Assembly (NCBI GenBank): GCA_022424805.1
Contig: JAKMGR010000392.1
Span: 1-8,191, forward strand
DNA: 8,191 nt
Source of the DNA: Verrucomicrobiales bacterium
Lineage (GTDB): Bacteria > Verrucomicrobiota > Verrucomicrobiia > Verrucomicrobiales > DEV007
Direction: 5' to 3'
The notes beneath the pieces are model-generated. The model did not search any database. It saw only the letters and a program-made list of their open reading frames with translations, and had not been told where the DNA came from. The position numbers and the translations under genes were made by a program. Each line of letters opens with the position of its first letter. Within the stretch, counting starts at the first letter, position 1. This document shows, piece by piece, positions 5,382 to 8,191 of the stretch.

Positions 5382-7961
5382 ATGACTATTCGCCTCCCTA
5401 AGAGACATGCTTTGCAGAGTTTTCTCGTCGTTGCGCTTCTGAGTTTTTTCGGACTTCATGATGGCTTGTCGCAGGGCGAGAAAAAGAAGGGCAAGCGATC
5501 CAACCAACCGAAGCTGGAGATTTCCGAGCCCTTCGCTCAATTGAACCGTCCTGATTTCCAGGAAGACTTTCCCGCGATGTGCCTGAATGAGGAGGGCAAG
5601 CCTATTCTGGTCTTCATTGAACACGATGGTGAGGCCGACACGCTTCGCCTCGCGGAACTTGGCGAGAACGGAAAGTTGAAGATCGTCGGAAGGGTGTCCG
5701 CCAGAGGCGTTACCAACATCACCCAACCTTGCCTGACTCGGCTGGCGAGTGGTCGTCATCTCTGCGTCTGGTCTCAGCTCGAAGAGGATGGCCAGTGGGA
5801 TCTGATGGCGAGGATGATCGGCCGGAAGGGAAAAGCAGCTCTCGGGGAGCCGATTCGACTTACGGGGGGTGTTGGCAATGATATCTTTCCGGACTTGGGA
5901 ACAGACCGACATGGTCGAGTGTGGGTGGCGTGGCAAACTCTCGAAAATGGCATTGCCCGAATTGTGGTCCGACATGGCACGGGTGATCCGGTCGAGTGGT
6001 CGGATGCCATTACCGTGACAGGGGAGAAACTGCGAGGGGATTGGGAGCCTCGATTGGCCTTTGGAGAAGGCGAAGAGGCAATCCTGGTCTTTGATAGCTA
6101 CCGGAAAAACGACTTTGATACCTATTTTACGCAAGTGTCTCCCGATGGAGCGGTCCATGATCCTGTTGCTCTCGCGCAAACGGATCGCTACGAAGCGCGT
6201 CCTGAGGCAGCAGTTTCTCCCGATGGAAAAAGTCTCTGGGTGGCCTACGAGGATGGCATTAGCCGCTGGGGCAAGGATCTCGGTTCCGAGTGGCGGCAGA
6301 AGGGCGGCGGATTGCATCATGATCGTCAGCTCAAAGTCGTGCGGGTAAATCTCGAGTCGAACGAAGTCGAAAAGGTTGCCGATATCACCGCCTTGCTTCC
6401 CGATCTCGTCGCGGATCCCCAGAGCGTGGGGACGGGAGCGATCGATGTTCCGGAAGTGATCATTGATGCTGAGGGGAATCCCTGGGTTTTCTTTCGCTAC
6501 TGCCTCTTCAATAGCCCAGGCTACTGGCAGATTGCCTATGCACGGCTCGATCCCGAGACGGGCGATTGGACAAAGCCCGAGCTTCTCGGCAATAGCCAGT
6601 TCTGTCTCGACCGACGCAGCCCGGTGGCACTTCATCCGAAGGACGGATCCATTCTTGTGGCCTACCCGAGTGATGGCAGAAAAAACAAGCAGGCAGGCGA
6701 TTCAGGAATCTACCTGAATCGGATTGATCCCTCTGCCGAACGCGAGTTAGTCGGGCCGATGCCCTTTGATCTCGTTCAGGAAGCCCCGAGTCTCCTCGCT
6801 CCATACAACGACACACCAGAGCGGGAACGTGACGATCATCACGTTTGGGAAATCAATGGAGAAAAATACCAGCTCGTCTGGGGAGACGTGCATCGTCATA
6901 CCGACTTCTCTAACTGCCGGACGACGGACGATGGCTGCATCGTCGAACATTTTCGCTACGCAATCGAAGCGGGCGGCCTCGATTTTCTCGGGACATCTGA
7001 TCACACCGAAGTGGGGAAACGCTACACAGCTTACGAATGGTGGCAGACACAGAAGATGGCCGATCTCTTTCACAATCCGGGCAGCTTTGTCTCGCTTTAC
7101 GCATACGAGCGCGAGCAGGTGTATCCCTACGGCCATCGGAATGTTCTCTTCCTCGAGCGGGGAGGTCCGATTATCTACATCAAACGCAAGAACTATGAGG
7201 AGCGCACCGTCGGGGCAAAGCCACTGCCGGGGCCCGATGGCGATCGGGTCGGAGAAATCCCTCCCTGGCAATTGTGGGATTTGCTTCGTGAACACGGGCA
7301 GCGTGCCATCACGATCGAGCACACCTCGGCTGGACGAATGGGTACGGACTGGCACAAATACGAAAAACTCGATACCGAGTTCGAAAATATCCTCGAGGTG
7401 TTTCAAGGCTCGCGAAACAGCAGTGAAGGCGAGGGTGCTCCTCAGCCGCCAATTGTCGTGGGTAGTCCGCAGGTTTCGAAATTCAAAGGCAACGATGCGA
7501 ACGGAACCTGGCAGGTTGCCCTCGGCCTGAAACATCGTCTGGGAGCTTTTGCGAGTTCCGACCACCGCTCGACGAATCTTTCCTACGGCGGTGTCTACGT
7601 GAAGGAACTGGACCGAGGTAAACTCTTCGATGCAATGGATGCTCGTCGGACGGTCGCGGCGACTGACAAGATCTTCATGGAGTTCTCGTGCAATGGTCAC
7701 CTTATGGGGCGGGAATTCGAAACCAGCGAAGCACCGGCGCTGGAAATGAAGGTGAAGGGAACGGCGCCCATCACCCGTGTCACCCTGATCCGAAATGAGA
7801 AGGACTACGAGATCTTCGAGCCGCAGGCTGTTTCGGCAGAATTTGCGAAAACCTTCGTGGATGAAAAGCCGGAACCGGGCGAATACCGCTACTATATGCG
7901 GGTGGAGCAGGGGGATGGGAACATGGGCTGGACTTCGCCGGTTTGGGTGACGGTGAAGTGA
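5382..7961 (+). CDS. Secreted CehA/McbA-type PHP metallohydrolase with N-terminal beta-propeller
   Basis: ATG 5382 is chosen because a signal peptide begins there ([20 protein letters not shown], cleavage near LSQG, residues 29-32); upstream in-frame codons read antisense into the DUF1501 remnant. The product is 859 residues. About 45-470 is a sialidase-like propeller with repeated strands such as [54 protein letters not shown] and [18 protein letters not shown]. About 495-745 is a PHP domain: [10 protein letters not shown] (H504, H506), [10 protein letters not shown] (D540, H541), ITIEHTS (H647), [11 protein letters not shown] (E672) and GAFASSDHR (D727, H728). These match the metal ligands of PHP/DUF3604 and CehA/McbA hydrolases. 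A small beta-sandwich (about 775-859) closes the protein. Known relatives cleave carbamate or phosphate esters; the substrate here is unknown. A monocistronic transcript is likely, because the genes on both sides are on the opposite strand. Confidence 0.87.
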   Translation: MTIRLPKRHALQSFLVVALLSFFGLHDGLSQGEKKKGKRSNQPKLEISEPFAQLNRPDFQEDFPAMCLNEEGKPILVFIEHDGEADTLRLAELGENGKLKIVGRVSARGVTNITQPCLTRLASGRHLCVWSQLEEDGQWDLMARMIGRKGKAALGEPIRLTGGVGNDIFPDLGTDRHGRVWVAWQTLENGIARIVVRHGTGDPVEWSDAITVTGEKLRGDWEPRLAFGEGEEAILVFDSYRKNDFDTYFTQVSPDGAVHDPVALAQTDRYEARPEAAVSPDGKSLWVAYEDGISRWGKDLGSEWRQKGGGLHHDRQLKVVRVNLESNEVEKVADITALLPDLVADPQSVGTGAIDVPEVIIDAEGNPWVFFRYCLFNSPGYWQIAYARLDPETGDWTKPELLGNSQFCLDRRSPVALHPKDGSILVAYPSDGRKNKQAGDSGIYLNRIDPSAERELVGPMPFDLVQEAPSLLAPYNDTPERERDDHHVWEINGEKYQLVWGDVHRHTDFSNCRTTDDGCIVEHFRYAIEAGGLDFLGTSDHTEVGKRYTAYEWWQTQKMADLFHNPGSFVSLYAYEREQVYPYGHRNVLFLERGGPIIYIKRKNYEERTVGAKPLPGPDGDRVGEIPPWQLWDLLREHGQRAITIEHTSAGRMGTDWHKYEKLDTEFENILEVFQGSRNSSEGEGAPQPPIVVGSPQVSKFKGNDANGTWQVALGLKHRLGAFASSDHRSTNLSYGGVYVKELDRGKLFDAMDARRTVAATDKIFMEFSCNGHLMGREFETSEAPALEMKVKGTAPITRVTLIRNEKDYEIFEPQAVSAEFAKTFVDEKPEPGEYRYYMRVEQGDGNMGWTSPVWVTVK

Positions 7962-7998
7962 GGAACAATCCGAAAAAAGTGAGAAGAACAGGCTTTAA

Positions 7999-8029
7999 GT
8001 AGCGGAACTTCGTAAAAGTTCCGACCTAC
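7999..8029. repeat. Hairpin repeat downstream of the PHP gene
   Basis: CGGAACTT (8003-8010) and AAGTTCCG (8016-8023) form a perfect 8-bp stem around loop CGTAA. The stem is extended by GTAG (7999-8002) pairing with CTAC (8026-8029) across a two-base AC bulge. It lies 37 bases after the PHP stop, between convergent genes, so it may end transcripts from both sides, although no T-tract follows. The form resembles dispersed intergenic hairpins seen in Verrucomicrobiota genomes (from memory, not searched). It differs in sequence from the two hairpins near 1500. Confidence 0.55.
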
Positions 8030-8072
8030 GGGTTTTACGGCCCTCGGGTATATGTCTCAGAAATGGCAGGGC

Positions 8073-8191
8073 TCACCCTTCCACCCTGCGCAACTCAGGT
8101 GGATTGCGATCCGATTCGATCTTCTCCATGGTTTCCCGAATCAGGCTGATCTGTTTTTGATCAGGATTGTTTTTCGCAAGAAGTTGTTTTT
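8073..8191 (-). CDS. C-terminal end of an unrecognised protein
   Basis: The minus strand from the right edge is open for 38 codons to a TGA at 8075-8073. The peptide reads KQLLAKNNPDQKQISLIRET, then MEKIESDRNPPELRRVEG. It is charged and mostly helical in character (QISLIRETMEKIESD), with a proline break and basic tail. Codon use resembles the neighbouring genes, with many G/C third positions, and the other two minus-strand frames hit stops quickly. I do not recognise the family. It is convergent with the PHP gene; the 111-base gap between them holds the hairpin at 7999-8029. The bulk of the gene is outside the window. Confidence 0.5.
   Translation of the reverse strand, partial: KQLLAKNNPDQKQISLIRETMEKIESDRNPPELRRVEG

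Noticed and set aside
4854..6635. A 593-codon open frame on the minus strand
   Set aside because: It lies antisense to the well-supported PHP gene and crosses the DUF1501 remnant in the wrong frame. Its protein has no family pattern, so it is a shadow caused by codon bias.
6747..7700. A 317-codon minus-strand open frame
   Set aside because: It is antisense to the PHP domain, where all metal-binding motifs are on the plus strand, and its own translation shows no recognisable motif.
8146..8175. Intrinsic-terminator-like CTGATC/GATCAG stem followed by GATTGTTTTT on the plus strand
   Set aside because: The stem is 6 bp and AT-rich, and it lies inside the coding end of the minus-strand gene about 185 bases past the PHP stop; probably chance.
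1..8191. Defence system, CRISPR array, prophage, IS transposase or biosynthetic cluster
   Set aside because: Both strands were read for repeat-spacer periodicity, transposase or phage genes and biosynthetic core enzymes, and none was found.

Overview
The window most likely comes from a PVC-group bacterium, probably Verrucomicrobiota and less likely Planctomycetota. This rests on the mix of families: a DUF1501 protein, a secreted PQQ-like beta-propeller, a SASA-type sialate O-acetylesterase, an NHL propeller and a CehA/McbA-type PHP hydrolase carrying its own propeller. Intergenic hairpins and start codons without a Shine-Dalgarno sequence fit that group. The taxonomic call is inference from gene content, since no rRNA or marker gene is present.

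Layout. 1-239 (-) is the N-terminal part of a secreted lactonase-fold (7-bladed propeller) protein that runs off the left edge. Divergent from it, 378-1391 (+) is a secreted NHL-repeat propeller. 1392-1995 is a roughly 600-base stretch without a convincing intact gene. It holds two perfect hairpins (1491-1509 and 1550-1567), then an open frame ending at 1899 whose C-terminal part resembles the Host_attach/baeRF family but has no credible start, and then a perfect 12-bp palindrome of the LacI-operator type (1899-1910). 1996-3516 (+) is a secreted SGNH/SASA carbohydrate O-acetylesterase, followed by 3623-4894 (+), a secreted PQQ-like propeller. 4922 to about 5275 (-) is the 3' end of a DUF1501 gene whose first three quarters are gone. 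5382-7961 (+) is the largest gene, a secreted propeller plus PHP-type metallohydrolase. After it come another hairpin repeat (7999-8029) and the 3' end of an unrecognised minus-strand gene (8073-8191).

How the genes fit together. Five clear genes carry an export signal, and four of them contain beta-propellers of different families. The segment therefore looks like part of an envelope or periplasmic inventory for handling carbohydrate or other organic esters, not a tight operon: gaps of about 100-600 bases separate the + strand genes, and no shared pathway can be proved. Two decayed gene ends and three hairpin elements show that the segment has been rearranged. I see no CRISPR array, tRNA, rRNA, transposase or phage gene. 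I do not see strong evidence for a new defence or biosynthetic system. The best leads are the propeller-PHP enzyme, the operator-like palindrome before the esterase, and the truncated DUF1501 gene abutting the PHP gene.
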